Assembly (NCBI RefSeq): GCF_029945705.1
Contig: NZ_JAQSDC010000047.1
Span: forward strand, 1-41,920
From: Methylotenera sp.
GTDB taxonomy: Bacteria; Pseudomonadota; Gammaproteobacteria; Burkholderiales; Methylophilaceae
Reading direction: 5' to 3'
DNA: 41,920 nucleotides
Positions 18,219 to 29,835 of the stretch are shown here, piece after piece. How positions within the stretch are numbered: the stretch's first letter is position 1; each line of letters begins with the position of its first letter. A program made the position numbers and the translations under genes. The notes below the pieces were generated by a model that saw nothing but the letters and a program-made list of their open reading frames with translations, searched no databases and had not been told where the DNA came from.

Positions 18219-19478
18219 ATGTCGCAAGCACCATTTAACTATACCAATACCCTTAATAAAGCAGATCCAGCCTTAGATGCTATGATCAACAGCGAAGTTG
18301 TTCGTCAACATGAGCATATCGAGTTAATTGCTTCTGAAAACTACACTAGCCCAGCAGTGATGCAGGCGCAAGGTTCTCAGCTAACTAATAAGTATGCAGA
18401 AGGTTATCCAGGCAAACGTTTTTATGGTGGTTGTGAATATGTAGACCAAGTTGAACAGTTGGCCATTGACCGCTTGAAAGCTTTGTATGGCGCAGAATAT
18501 GCCAACGTGCAACCGCATTCAGGCTCACAAGCTAACCAAGCGGTGTATTTCTCTATTCTAAAACCGGGCGATACCATCATGGGTATGAACCTTGGTCACG
18601 GCGGTCACTTAACACATGGATCACCTGCAAATTTATCAGGCAAACTATTTAACATCGTGCCATACGGCTTAAATGATAAAGAAGAAATCGATTACGATGA
18701 AATGGAGCGCATTGCCATTGAATGCAAACCAAAATTATTAATCGGCGGTGCGTCTGCTTATGCTTTGCGCTTTGACTGGGCGCGCATGGCTGAAATCGCT
18801 AAAAAAGTTGGTGCTTATTTCATGGTTGATATGGCGCACTATTCAGGTTTGATTGCCGCTGGTGTCTATCCAAACCCAGTGCCGCATGCGGATTTTGTGA
18901 CCTCAACCACACACAAAACTTTGCGTGGTCCTCGCGGCGGTATTATCTTGGCTAAAGCTGAGTTTGAAAAATCATTGAATTCAAGCGTGTTCCCAGCTTT
19001 GCAGGGTGGTCCATTGATGCATGTGATTGCTGCTAAGGCAACTGCATTCTTAGAAGCATCGCAACCAGAATTCAAAACCTACCAAGCGCAAGTGATTAAA
19101 AATGCACAAGCAATGGCTGAAGCATTAACTGCGCGCGGTTTACGCATTATTTCAGGTCGCACAGAGTCACATATGTTCTTGGTGGATTTGCGTACAAAAG
19201 GCTTAACAGGTAAAGCAGCAGATGCTGCACTAGGCTTAGCGCATATCACTGTGAACAAAAATGCGATTCCAAATGACCCAGAAAGCCCATTTGTGACTTC
19301 AGGTGTTCGTATCGGCGCACCTGCAATTACCACACGTGGTTTTAAAGAAGATGAAGCGCGCCAAGTAGCTAACTTGATTGCTGACGTGTTAGATAACCCA
19401 ACGGATGAAGCGGTGATCGCAGCGACCAAAGCAAAAGTACATGCTTTGACTGCGCGCTTTCCTGTTTATCAGAACTAG
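18219..19478 (+). CDS. glyA: Serine hydroxymethyltransferase
   Basis: This PLP enzyme of 419 residues interconverts serine and glycine with tetrahydrofolate. The PLP lysine is in [14 protein letters not shown]. Other conserved segments are [42 protein letters not shown], and [12 protein letters not shown]. In methylotrophs GlyA can feed one-carbon units to the serine cycle, but ribulose-monophosphate organisms such as the Methylophilaceae use it mainly for biosynthesis. nrdR starts 15 bases after its stop, a common proteobacterial pairing. A TTAAAAT -10-like box lies about 55 bases upstream of the start. Confidence 0.97.
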   Translation: MSQAPFNYTNTLNKADPALDAMINSEVVRQHEHIELIASENYTSPAVMQAQGSQLTNKYAEGYPGKRFYGGCEYVDQVEQLAIDRLKALYGAEYANVQPHSGSQANQAVYFSILKPGDTIMGMNLGHGGHLTHGSPANLSGKLFNIVPYGLNDKEEIDYDEMERIAIECKPKLLIGGASAYALRFDWARMAEIAKKVGAYFMVDMAHYSGLIAAGVYPNPVPHADFVTSTTHKTLRGPRGGIILAKAEFEKSLNSSVFPALQGGPLMHVIAAKATAFLEASQPEFKTYQAQVIKNAQAMAEALTARGLRIISGRTESHMFLVDLRTKGLTGKAADAALGLAHITVNKNAIPNDPESPFVTSGVRIGAPAITTRGFKEDEARQVANLIADVLDNPTDEAVIAATKAKVHALTARFPVYQN

Positions 19479-19492
19479 GTCACAGTTCATCA

Positions 19493-19936
19493 ATGAAATG
19501 CCCTTTTTGCGGTGATGCAGATACACAAGTCATTGATTCACGCGTCAATGACGAAGGCGACTCTATACGCCGTCGCCGCAAATGTGGTGTTTGTGATAAG
19601 CGTTTTACCACTTACGAAACGGCAGAATTGCATATGCCGCAAGTGGTTAAAACCAATGGTACGCGTGAGGAATTTAATCGTGAAAAACTGCGCTTGTCAT
19701 TCACGCGCGCATTGCATAAACGTCCTGTGCCTACTGAATATGTAGATCGTGCCTTAGATAGAATCTCACAAAAGTTATTGAGTTTAGGCGAGCGTGAAAT
19801 TCCAGCCAGAGATTTAGGTGAAAGTGTGATGCATGAGCTTAAATTGATGGATAAAGTCGCCTACATTCGCTTTGCATCGGTATATCGAAGCTTTTCGGAT
19901 GTGGGTGATTTTAATGATGCTATTCGAGATTTGTAA
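19493..19936 (+). CDS. nrdR: Transcriptional repressor NrdR
   Basis: The protein has 147 residues. An N-terminal zinc ribbon ([17 protein letters not shown], then [13 protein letters not shown]) is followed by an ATP-cone domain from about residue 49. NrdR senses ATP/dATP and represses ribonucleotide reductase operons through paired NrdR boxes. No nrd gene or obvious NrdR box is in this window. It is translated closely after glyA (14-base gap) and is the usual neighbour of glyA and ribD in betaproteobacteria. Confidence 0.96.
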   Translation: MKCPFCGDADTQVIDSRVNDEGDSIRRRRKCGVCDKRFTTYETAELHMPQVVKTNGTREEFNREKLRLSFTRALHKRPVPTEYVDRALDRISQKLLSLGEREIPARDLGESVMHELKLMDKVAYIRFASVYRSFSDVGDFNDAIRDL

Positions 19937-19990
19937 GTCATTTTATTTGTCAAATTTGATTTACACAATGCTAACCATTAGGATGTAAAC

Positions 19991-20368
19991 ATGAAATTTA
20001 TTAACTGGGCTACCATTGTTTTTACCGCATTTACGGTGTTGGTCACGGTGGTGTTTTTCGGATGGTGGATGATGAAAGATAGCATCGTTTTTGGCGATGA
20101 AAAATTCGACCAAGTGAAATGGATGCAAGGCGCGGCGACAATAGAGCAAGAATGTAAGCGTGGCGATATGGCTTATGACTTACAACAACATGTTCTATCT
20201 AAAGGTACTAGCAAAGACTCGGTTGGCGTGTTACTAGGCCGTCCAAGCTATGAAGACGGCAACTCTGTTGAGTATGACTTAGGCAAGTGTATGCATGTTT
20301 ATCATGGCTTACTACTTTTCTTTGATGAAAATAATCGCTTAATTAATAGTCGTATTTCTTCCCACTAA
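19991..20368 (+). CDS. Hypothetical single-pass membrane protein
   Basis: This 125-residue protein is not recognised as a named family. Residues 7-27 form one membrane helix (ATIVFTAFTVLVTVVFFGWWM), leaving about 95 residues that probably lie in the periplasm. The soluble part contains LSKGTSKDSVGVLLGRPSYE and then LGKCMHVYHGLLLFFDENNRLINSR. The KDSVGVLLGRPS...Y pattern is reminiscent of SmpA/BamE-like folds (a turn after 'V...LG.P'), but this is only a resemblance. The cysteines at TIEQECKRG and LGKCMHV could pair. It lies between nrdR and ribD, co-directional with both. Confidence 0.7.
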   Translation: MKFINWATIVFTAFTVLVTVVFFGWWMMKDSIVFGDEKFDQVKWMQGAATIEQECKRGDMAYDLQQHVLSKGTSKDSVGVLLGRPSYEDGNSVEYDLGKCMHVYHGLLLFFDENNRLINSRISSH

Positions 20369-20393
20369 ATTTGCCTAATGGCGATTTAATACC

Positions 20394-21500
20394 TTGTTTA
20401 CTGCAGCCGATCACACTTACATGGCACTTGCGTTGCGCCTAGCAGAGCAGGGGTTGTATACCACTCAGCCCAACCCCCGCGTTGGCTGTGTCATTGTTAA
20501 AAATCATCAAATTGTAGGGCAGGGTGCGCATCTAAAAGCTGGTGAGCCACATGCGGAGGTGTTTGCTTTACGCGAAGCTGGCATGAACGCGGAAGGTGCT
20601 GATGCATATGTCACTCTAGAGCCATGTAATCATCACGGTCGCACGCCGCCTTGTGTCGATGCCTTGATTAATGCTGGTGTTAAGCGAGTAATCGTGGCCA
20701 TGCAAGACCCGAATCCTTTAGTGGAGGGTAATGGTATCAAGCGCCTCCAAGCAAATGGTATTGAGGTTGATGTTGGGTTGATGGAAGCTGAATCTAAGTC
20801 ATTAAACCTTGGTTTTATTTCACGCATGACCTCTGCCATGCCTTATGTGCGCTGTAAAGTGGCGGCGAGTTTAGATGGTCGCACGGCACTTAATAATGGC
20901 AAAAGCCTGTGGATTACTGGTGAGCCAGCAAGGTTGGATGTTCAACATTGGCGTGCGCAATCATGTGCCATCGTGACTGGCATTGGCACAGTGCTGACAG
21001 ATAATCCCAGCATGAATGTTCGCTTGGTAAATACAAGTCGCCAGCCCTTACGAGTCATTGTCGATAGCAATCTGCAAACGCCAACAGATTGTAAAATGCT
21101 TAATCCTGAGTTGCTTTCTATAAGCCCCGTATTAATTGCTTATGCGCAAGACGCTAACCATAAAGCCGATTTGTTAACAGCTATTGGCGCTCAATTGTTG
21201 CATCTTCCTCACGAAAATGGTCGTGTAGATTTACATGTGCTACTTGCTAATCTAGCCTCGCGTGGTGTTAATGAAGTGTTGTTAGAAGCAGGGCAGGGCT
21301 TAAACGGCGCTTTTATGCAAGCAGGTTTGATTGATGAGTTTGTTTTCTACTACGCGCCAAAATTGATGGGCGCAGATGCCAAGGCGATGTTTGCTATTCC
21401 TGAGTTGGTAGAAATGCAGCAGGCAACGGAACTGCAAATCATTGATGTACGCCAAATTGGGCGCGATATTCGTTTGCGTGCAAAACCTGTTAAAAACTAA
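20394..21500 (+). CDS. ribD: Bifunctional riboflavin deaminase/reductase RibD
   Basis: The protein has 368 residues. The N-terminal deaminase domain has zinc ligands in PHAEVFALREAG and TLEPCNHHGRTPPC, and the C-terminal reductase domain begins near residue 150 with VRCKVAASLDGRTALNNGKS and ends with YYAPKLMGADA. It carries out the second and third steps of riboflavin synthesis. The start is a TTG at 20394, since the family normally begins about 9-10 residues before YMALALRLA; the in-frame ATG at 20421 would cut into the first helix. No FMN riboswitch is visible upstream. The tatD gene follows in 9 bases. Confidence 0.95.
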   Translation: MFTAADHTYMALALRLAEQGLYTTQPNPRVGCVIVKNHQIVGQGAHLKAGEPHAEVFALREAGMNAEGADAYVTLEPCNHHGRTPPCVDALINAGVKRVIVAMQDPNPLVEGNGIKRLQANGIEVDVGLMEAESKSLNLGFISRMTSAMPYVRCKVAASLDGRTALNNGKSLWITGEPARLDVQHWRAQSCAIVTGIGTVLTDNPSMNVRLVNTSRQPLRVIVDSNLQTPTDCKMLNPELLSISPVLIAYAQDANHKADLLTAIGAQLLHLPHENGRVDLHVLLANLASRGVNEVLLEAGQGLNGAFMQAGLIDEFVFYYAPKLMGADAKAMFAIPELVEMQQATELQIIDVRQIGRDIRLRAKPVKN

Positions 21501-21509
21501 GTTAGCCAT

Positions 21510-22307
21510 ATGCTGATAGATACCCATTGCCATCTTGATGCGCCTGAGTTTGATGCGGATAGAGACAATATTGCAGAGCAGGCTTTGCAACAAGGGGTTT
21601 CAAACATCGTTATACCTGCTGTGGCACGCGAACACTTCGATAGTGTGATTCAGATATGTCTCAAGCATCAACATTGCACCTACGCGCTTGGAATTCATCC
21701 CATGTATGTTGATAAATCACAATTGAGTGATATTGAAACTTTAAAAACTTATATTGACAATAATAATCCAGTGGCGATAGGTGAAATTGGCTTGGATTAC
21801 TTCGTCACTAAAAGTAATCTACAGCTACAAACTTATTTTTTCACAGAGCAATTAAAGCTAGCTAAGCAGCATGATTTACCCGTCATTCTGCATGTTAGAA
21901 ATGCGATTGACGACGTTTTAAAATATCTTCGTCTATACCAACTGAGCGGCGGTATCGCCCACGCATTTAATGGCAGCTTTCAACAGGCGGAACAATTGAT
22001 TGCGCTTGGTTTTAAATTGGGATTTGGCGGCGCAATGACTTACAGCCGTGCTTTAAAAATTCGAGAGCTTGCGAGAAAACTACCATTAGAATCTATCGTA
22101 TTAGAGACAGATTCTCCAGATATACCACCCGAGTGGGTGGGAGCGGAGGGTAGAAATACTCCGCTAGAACTGAATAAAATCGCACAAGTTTTAGCTGATT
22201 TAAGAGGTGTCAATGTGGCTCAAGTGCTTGATATAACTAGCGCCAACGCCCTAAAAGTTTTGCCAAAATTAGCTGACTTATGCACACCACCTCATGTGCT
22301 ACTTTAA
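21510..22307 (+). CDS. tatD: TatD-family metal-dependent DNase
   Basis: This TIM-barrel metallohydrolase has 265 residues. Metal ligands are visible in order: DTHCHLD near the N-terminus, GEIGLDYF, LHVRNA, GIAHAFNGS, and VLETDSPDIPPEW. TatD/YcfH enzymes are cytosolic 3'-5' exonucleases/DNases, with a role in DNA repair and quality control. The paralogues TatD, YcfH and YjjV cannot be separated confidently; YjjV-like is possible. It is close-packed after ribD and ends before a 220-base gap holding an inverted repeat and DnaA boxes. Confidence 0.9.
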   Translation: MLIDTHCHLDAPEFDADRDNIAEQALQQGVSNIVIPAVAREHFDSVIQICLKHQHCTYALGIHPMYVDKSQLSDIETLKTYIDNNNPVAIGEIGLDYFVTKSNLQLQTYFFTEQLKLAKQHDLPVILHVRNAIDDVLKYLRLYQLSGGIAHAFNGSFQQAEQLIALGFKLGFGGAMTYSRALKIRELARKLPLESIVLETDSPDIPPEWVGAEGRNTPLELNKIAQVLADLRGVNVAQVLDITSANALKVLPKLADLCTPPHVLL

Positions 22308-22317
22308 GTATTGGTAA

Positions 22318-22369
22318 AAACCCTTATAAAACAATGTGATTAATTTAACTAATTGATTTATAAGGGTTT
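22318..22369. repeat. 13-bp inverted repeat after tatD
   Basis: AAACCCTTATAAA (22318-22330) is exactly complementary to TTTATAAGGGTTT (22357-22369), with a 26-base AT-rich spacer. A third partial copy, GCCTTATAAA, lies at 22404-22413. It begins 11 bases after the tatD stop and could form a terminator-like hairpin, but the spacer is long and no U-tract follows directly. Confidence 0.6.
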
Positions 22370-22440
22370 AATAATAGGTTAAAATTTAAGCGATTTGAAA
22401 AAAGCCTTATAAATTGGTATGTTACATTTTCAAGTCACAG

Positions 22441-22476
22441 TTATTCACAAAGTTATCCACAGATAATGTGGAGTAT
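22441..22476. promoter_or_regulatory. DnaA-box pair upstream of mtnA
   Basis: TTATTCACA (22441-22449) and TTATCCACA (22453-22461) both match the DnaA box consensus TTATNCACA exactly, in the same orientation, 3 bases apart. A weaker inverted match, TGTGGAGTA, lies at 22468-22476, followed by an AT-rich stretch (TATATTTTTTATTTC). No dnaA, dnaN or rpmH is next to it, so oriC itself is unlikely. A titration/reactivation site or DnaA-regulated promoter for mtnA is possible. Confidence 0.6.
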
Positions 22477-22527
22477 ATTTTTTATTTCAGGGAACTTTTC
22501 GAAAGTCAACTTTTGAATTAACTATTT

Positions 22528-23625
22528 ATGATAATAAACAATCAAAAATTTCGCACAATTTGGCCTAATGATGGTATGGCGGTTGGTGGTAGCTTCGTAT
22601 CAATTATTGACCAAACAAAATTACCACATACATTTAAAATTGTTGAAATTAACAACATGTCGCAAATGATTGTTGCAATTAAAACCATGCAAGTTCGTGG
22701 TGCGCCGTTAATCGGTGCCGCAGCCGCTTATGGTATAGCCTTAGCTATGCAAGAAGATTGTAGCAATGAACATTTGCATCTTGCCGCAACGCAGTTAATA
22801 CAAAGCCGACCGACAGCAGTTAATTTGCGTTGGGCGGTAGAGCGCATGAAGCTGCTGCTTTTGCCGATGCCTACAGCGCTTCGTTTGCAAGCCGCATGGG
22901 AAGAAGCTGCAAAGATTTGTGAGGAAGATGTATTGCTCAATCAGGCTATCGGTCAACACGGTTTGAGTTTAATCCAGAGTCTGCATGCTCAAGACTTAAA
23001 CGTTCAGAATGGCCGCCAATTCAATATTCTCACGCATTGCAATGCAGGTTGGCTGGCCACTGTGGATTTTGGCACAGCGCTTGCGCCTATCTATGCCGCA
23101 CACGATGCTGGGGTTAATGTGCATGTATGGGTAGATGAAACCCGTCCACGCAATCAAGGTGCAAGTTTAACGGCTTGGGAATTAGCGCAACATGGCGTGC
23201 CGCATACTGTGATTAGTGATAACGCTGGCGGCCATTTAATGCAGCATGGTCAAGTAGATATGGTCATCGTCGGGGCTGATCGCGTAACCAGTTCAGGCGA
23301 TGTATGCAATAAAATAGGTACCTATTTAAAAGCACTTGCCGCGTTTGATAATCACGTACCATTCTATGCTGCAGTGCCGTCGCCAACGATTGATTGGACT
23401 ATGCTAAATGGTGTGCAAGAAATTGAGATAGAAGAGCGCGATGGTCGTGAAGTTGTTTGGATGACAGGTATGCTAGCCACAGGCGAAGTTGCTGAGGTGA
23501 ATATCTTGCCCGTGAATACTCGCGTGGCTAATCCTGCATTTGATGTTACGCCGGCGCGTTTGGTGACAGGGATTATTACCGAACATGGTGTATTTTCGCC
23601 AAGTCAGTTAAAAAGCATTCTTTAA
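22528..23625 (+). CDS. mtnA: S-methyl-5-thioribose-1-phosphate isomerase
   Basis: This is an MtnA/eIF2B-alpha-like isomerase of 365 residues. It converts methylthioribose-1-phosphate to methylthioribulose-1-phosphate in methylthioadenosine salvage. Motifs include VRGAPLIGAAAAYGIAL, catalytic Cys in THCNAGWLATVDFGTALAP, VDETRPRNQGASLTAWEL, the catalytic Asp in VIVGADRVTSSGDVCNKIGT and the C-terminal NPAFDVTPARLVTGIITEHG. No Shine-Dalgarno sequence is clear before the ATG. A class II aldolase gene, frameshifted, follows 26 bases downstream, a pairing that fits the MTA-to-DHAP shunt. Confidence 0.93.
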   Translation: MIINNQKFRTIWPNDGMAVGGSFVSIIDQTKLPHTFKIVEINNMSQMIVAIKTMQVRGAPLIGAAAAYGIALAMQEDCSNEHLHLAATQLIQSRPTAVNLRWAVERMKLLLLPMPTALRLQAAWEEAAKICEEDVLLNQAIGQHGLSLIQSLHAQDLNVQNGRQFNILTHCNAGWLATVDFGTALAPIYAAHDAGVNVHVWVDETRPRNQGASLTAWELAQHGVPHTVISDNAGGHLMQHGQVDMVIVGADRVTSSGDVCNKIGTYLKALAAFDNHVPFYAAVPSPTIDWTMLNGVQEIEIEERDGREVVWMTGMLATGEVAEVNILPVNTRVANPAFDVTPARLVTGIITEHGVFSPSQLKSIL

Positions 23626-23651
23626 ATAATTAATTAAAATAAACATTAACT

Positions 23652-24340
23652 ATGCAAAACAAACGTGAGCAATTATTAAACATTAGCCAGCAGTTGGTGA
23701 GCATGGGTCTAAACCGAGGCGCGGCGGGCAATGCCAGTGTGCGTGCGAATAATGCTGAGGGTGAAGCAGGTTTTTTAATCACGCCTTCAGGGTTGGCAGC
23801 AAATAAAATGACTCCATCCGACATGGTGTGGATGGATTTTGCAGGCAATAAAGTTGGGGGCGTCCGCCATCAAGTGAATGGCGATTCCATTTGGATATTT
23901 TGCAGAATAAGCCACAAGTCAATGCGGTGATTCATACGCACAGTATCTATGCCAGCACTTTCAGCACCTTCCGTAAGGACATGCCCCCATTCCACTATAT
24001 GATTGCCCTAGCTGGTGGAGATAGCGTCCGCTGTGCGCCTTATGCCTTGTTTGGCAGTCAGCAGCTTTCAGATAACGCCATTGAAGCATTAAAAGACCGC
24101 AAAGCTTGTTTGTTAGCCAATCACGGCATGATTGCCGTGGGTGAAACTTTAGAAAAAGCGCTGGACATTACCCAGGAAGTGGAAACTTTGTGCGAGCAGT
24201 ATTTACTTGCCTTACAGGCGGGAGAGCCGCATATTTTAAGCGCTCAAGAGATGTTGGATGTGCAAGAAAAATTCAAGACTTATGGAAGTTGGGCGAAGGC
24301 ACCCATTGTAGATGGGATTGGTAAAAGCAATGAAAAATAG
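23652..24340 (+). pseudogene. Class II aldolase family protein (Ald2/MtnB/FucA-like), frameshifted
   Basis: The first 69 codons read MQNKREQLLNISQQL... through GNASVRANN and PSGLAANKMTPSDMVWMDF, then lose homology after the five-G run at 23856-23860. The -1 frame continues with RPPSSEWRFHLDIL, then zinc ligands in VNAVIHTHS, and later LLANHGMIAVGETLEKALD. Adding one G restores a 229-residue protein with the catalytic Glu (SSEW) and three zinc histidines. The fold is class II aldolase/adducin. After MtnA it would be a methylthioribulose-1-phosphate aldolase (Ald2) or dehydratase (MtnB). The disruption may be a true mutation, phase variation in a homopolymer or a sequencing error. Confidence 0.85.
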
Positions 24341-24364
24341 AGTATAAAGAATTACAAACAAGCG

Positions 24365-24388
24365 TAGCCTCGATGTAATCGCGGGCTA
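24365..24388. repeat. Small imperfect palindrome, REP-like
   Basis: TAGCC (24365-24369) with CGAT (24371-24374) pairs with ATCG (24378-24381) and GGCTA (24384-24388) around a three-base loop, with a small bulge. It is a different sequence type from the GTAGGAGCG family. It occupies the gap between the broken aldolase and pyrG. Confidence 0.45.
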
Positions 24389-24435
24389 AACTACAAATCT
24401 TGCGCCTGCTTTATCAAGTACAGCTATGCAACTCA

Positions 24436-24499
24436 TTGTAGGAGCGACGTCTCGTCGCGAAGTTATAGTGCAAATCGCGACAATGCGTCGCTCCTACAA
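24436..24499. repeat. REP-like palindrome upstream of pyrG
   Basis: The left arm 24436-24460 (TTGTAGGAGCGACGTCTC...) and right arm 24475-24499 (TCGCGACAATGCGTCGCTC...) are complementary except near the middle. The inner bases AGTTATAGTGCAAA resemble the loop of the copy at 16848-16913, so these are copies of the same element rather than chance hairpins. It ends 129 bases before the pyrG start. Confidence 0.8.
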
Positions 24500-24589
24500 A
24501 AACCTATTTTAAGCATGATTGAAAATATCAAGTCAATTAATACACTTTTATTTTGCATAACGTTTTGTGAGGCATCTGTTTTGCGGTAA

Positions 24590-26260
<1,671 letters not shown>

Positions 26261-26365
26261 AGCTTTATAAAGCATATTAATAAACACGTATAAATCATTG
26301 CGGATTCTTTATTTAGAGTCACCAAATTTTGAGTCGCTAAGTTAGAAAACTAATTTGTATATTGA

Positions 26366-27661
<1,296 letters not shown>

Positions 27662-27749
27662 TTCCAAATGCATTCAACCCGACATGACGTTGAGTCTTCT
27701 AGCTGTACTTATTGTACTATCGTCGAAGGCAAGCCTATTCTCAGTTTGA

Positions 27750-28166
27750 ATGCAATTGGAATTGAGTTTATCTGACTTGAAAGCCTTAACGCTCATATTC
27801 GTTATCCTCATTGCCTTGCTGCAGTATCCGCTGTGGCTAGGTAAGGGGAGTTGGTTGCGAGTATGGGATTTAAGTCGTCAGCTTGCCACTCAGCAAGAGA
27901 AAAATGGCGCTTTAAAAGCACGTAATGAAACATTAGATGCTGAAGTACGTGATTTAAAAAGTGGTAGCGCGGCTATTGAAGAACGTGCTAGAAGTGAGTT
28001 AGGTATGATTAAGCAAGATGAGGTTTTTTACCAAGTGCTTGATAATTCAACGCATACTCAGTCAGTTCAACCTAATCAAAACTCTAATCCTAGTGAAGCT
28101 TCAAACCAAACGCCTACTAAAGATACGGTGATGCAACGAACTACTAATGCTAAGGCTTTACCATAA
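27750..28166 (+). CDS. ftsB: Cell division protein FtsB
   Basis: This bitopic inner-membrane protein has 138 residues. A membrane helix at about residues 10-30 ([22 protein letters not shown], split at LQYP) is followed by a coiled coil ([30 protein letters not shown]) shown here as [19 protein letters not shown]. The [15 protein letters not shown] segment is typical of FtsB after its coil. It forms the divisome subcomplex with FtsQ and FtsL. The roughly 40-residue Gln/Asn/Thr-rich C-terminal tail is longer than in E. coli FtsB. Placement directly after eno is the conserved proteobacterial order. Confidence 0.92.
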   Translation: MQLELSLSDLKALTLIFVILIALLQYPLWLGKGSWLRVWDLSRQLATQQEKNGALKARNETLDAEVRDLKSGSAAIEERARSELGMIKQDEVFYQVLDNSTHTQSVQPNQNSNPSEASNQTPTKDTVMQRTTNAKALP

Positions 28167-28256
28167 TTTTCTTAGTAAAATTTCATGTGATAAGTGCTAA
28201 TTAGCAAGCATCAAGAACCGTTCTCACACGACCACTTAATAAACACTTCAAACGTT

Positions 28257-29294
28257 TTAATCAACAGTTTCTAATGAGTAGGGTAGTTGCTTGATGCTCA
28301 AGGCAATATTTTTCCAATAAATATCAGACTGAGCTAAGTTCTCTAATCGACATTCAGCTAACACCACAAACCCTGTTTCTACCGCTTGCGCACTGCGCAC
28401 AATCTTACCAATGGCTTGTTGATTCGCATCCATGACATCATCACCAACGGCTGGGCTAACGTCACTGGCAATATGCGCTAGCTGTGTACGGCGTTTTACT
28501 TTACCTAAATAATGTGTACGCGCCACAATTTCTTGCCCCGTGTAGCAGCCTTTTTTGTAGTTAATGGCATTTAGCGCATCCAAATTTAGCATCTGCGGTA
28601 CGAATTCCTCTTGGGTGCTCAGGTAAACATCTGGGATGCCTGCTTGAATTTCTAGCCATTCCCAACAAGATTTACCAACTGGTTTACAGTCTTTTTTCAG
28701 TGCTTGCCATAAGCTTTTTGCCTGTTCCGTATTGCAAATAATCTGGTAGCGGGGCATCCCTGCATTAGGTAGGCAAATGATAGTGCCATTTTCAGTACTC
28801 ATGCTCTCATAAGCAAGTTTAGGCATTGTTACAAAAAACGGAGCAAGTAACTCAGGGATGTTATTGCCACTTAAACCGATTCTGACGTTAGCATCAGATA
28901 CATCGTTAATCGTTACTTTTGAGCGCATCACGAACATTTTCAAGCGCTTAGCGATGGGTTCTAGTAGCTTTTGGTTGAATTCTAAATGTAGTTTTTGATT
29001 GTGTGAAAAAGCAAAAAATAGCGCAAGTAAGCGTCCCTTTGGGCTGCAGTAGCCTGTGTAATGTGCATGGGTGTCATCGAGCAACCTAACATCATTAGTG
29101 ACTTGACCTTGCAAAAAGGTAACAGCATCATCGCCACTAATTTCTAGCAAGCCTAGATGTGACAAGTCGCAAATAATGTTCTGATTTTGCGTACATACTA
29201 ATTCGTTTTCTATATTGCCGAATGAGGTGACGGTTTCGTTATTAAATACTGCGCCTTGAATGAATTGATATTCTTGCCAGTCATTGTTTGCCAT
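28257..29294 (-). CDS. ygfZ: tRNA-modifying/Fe-S protein YgfZ (folate-binding)
   Basis: This GcvT-like folate-binding protein has 345 residues. The family signature K-G-C-Y-x-G-Q-E is present in NYKKGCYTGQEIVARTHYLG, and the N-terminal part has LLEISGDDAVTFLQGQVTND. YgfZ supports repair or assembly of certain Fe-S enzymes and MiaB-dependent tRNA thiomethylation. It lies convergent to ftsB and divergent from the ygfX-like gene, a neighbourhood known from other proteobacteria. Confidence 0.92.
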   Translation of the reverse strand: MANNDWQEYQFIQGAVFNNETVTSFGNIENELVCTQNQNIICDLSHLGLLEISGDDAVTFLQGQVTNDVRLLDDTHAHYTGYCSPKGRLLALFFAFSHNQKLHLEFNQKLLEPIAKRLKMFVMRSKVTINDVSDANVRIGLSGNNIPELLAPFFVTMPKLAYESMSTENGTIICLPNAGMPRYQIICNTEQAKSLWQALKKDCKPVGKSCWEWLEIQAGIPDVYLSTQEEFVPQMLNLDALNAINYKKGCYTGQEIVARTHYLGKVKRRTQLAHIASDVSPAVGDDVMDANQQAIGKIVRSAQAVETGFVVLAECRLENLAQSDIYWKNIALSIKQLPYSLETVD

Positions 29295-29347
29295 GTGCTA
29301 CTCTTCTGATTAATGAATGTTATAAATTGAACTAAGTATATTATATC

Positions 29348-29818
29348 TTGAAGCCTATTACCCTTATATTCAAGCCCTCGAGCAAGTTAATGGTATTGCT
29401 GATATCAGCGGGGCTGTTCTTCAGCGCAATGCTTTTATTGACACCTATTCCGCTTAGTTTAAGTATGCTTTTACTGCTAGCAATAGTGATATTGACTACA
29501 CATTTTGCCATGCTTAATGGCTTATTAAGTCTGCGTAGGTCTTGTAAGTTACTGCAGATAAATAAAGCAGGTGAATGTCATTTGACGCAAAAGAATGACG
29601 AGCGGTTTGCTGTAAAGGTAATGCCAGATAGCTTTGTCAGTGCTTATCTAACTATCTTACATGTTGTACCAGAGGAGTTTAAATGGTTCAAGATTTGGCA
29701 AAATCGCTACATTTTGCTGTTGCAAGATAATGCCGATACACAGTCATTTCGCCAGCTAAGAGTTTATTTACGTTGGCATAAAAACGCTGTTAACCATCAC
29801 CCTAATTTACCTGATTAA
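29348..29818 (+). CDS. YgfX-like (CptA) small membrane protein
   Basis: This 156-residue protein has two hydrophobic N-terminal segments (about residues 13-30 and 34-55) and a cytoplasmic C-terminal domain ending SFRQLRVYLRWHKN, the conserved end of YgfX proteins. E. coli YgfX is reported to act with SdhE (YgfY) and has been described as a toxin on cytoskeletal proteins; that role is disputed, and no ygfY/sdhE gene is seen here. The start is TTG at 29348, since no ATG is suitably placed. It diverges from ygfZ. Confidence 0.6.
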   Translation: MKPITLIFKPSSKLMVLLISAGLFFSAMLLLTPIPLSLSMLLLLAIVILTTHFAMLNGLLSLRRSCKLLQINKAGECHLTQKNDERFAVKVMPDSFVSAYLTILHVVPEEFKWFKIWQNRYILLLQDNADTQSFRQLRVYLRWHKNAVNHHPNLPD

Positions 29819-29835
29819 CAGAGTTTTTAATGTTA

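Noticed and set aside
20369-20393. FMN riboswitch before ribD
   Set aside because: The 25-base gap is too short and no conserved RFN stems are seen in the preceding gene end.
22308-22527. Chromosomal replication origin
   Set aside because: Only two strong DnaA boxes and no dnaA, dnaN, gyrB or rpmH nearby; kept as a DnaA-box cluster only.
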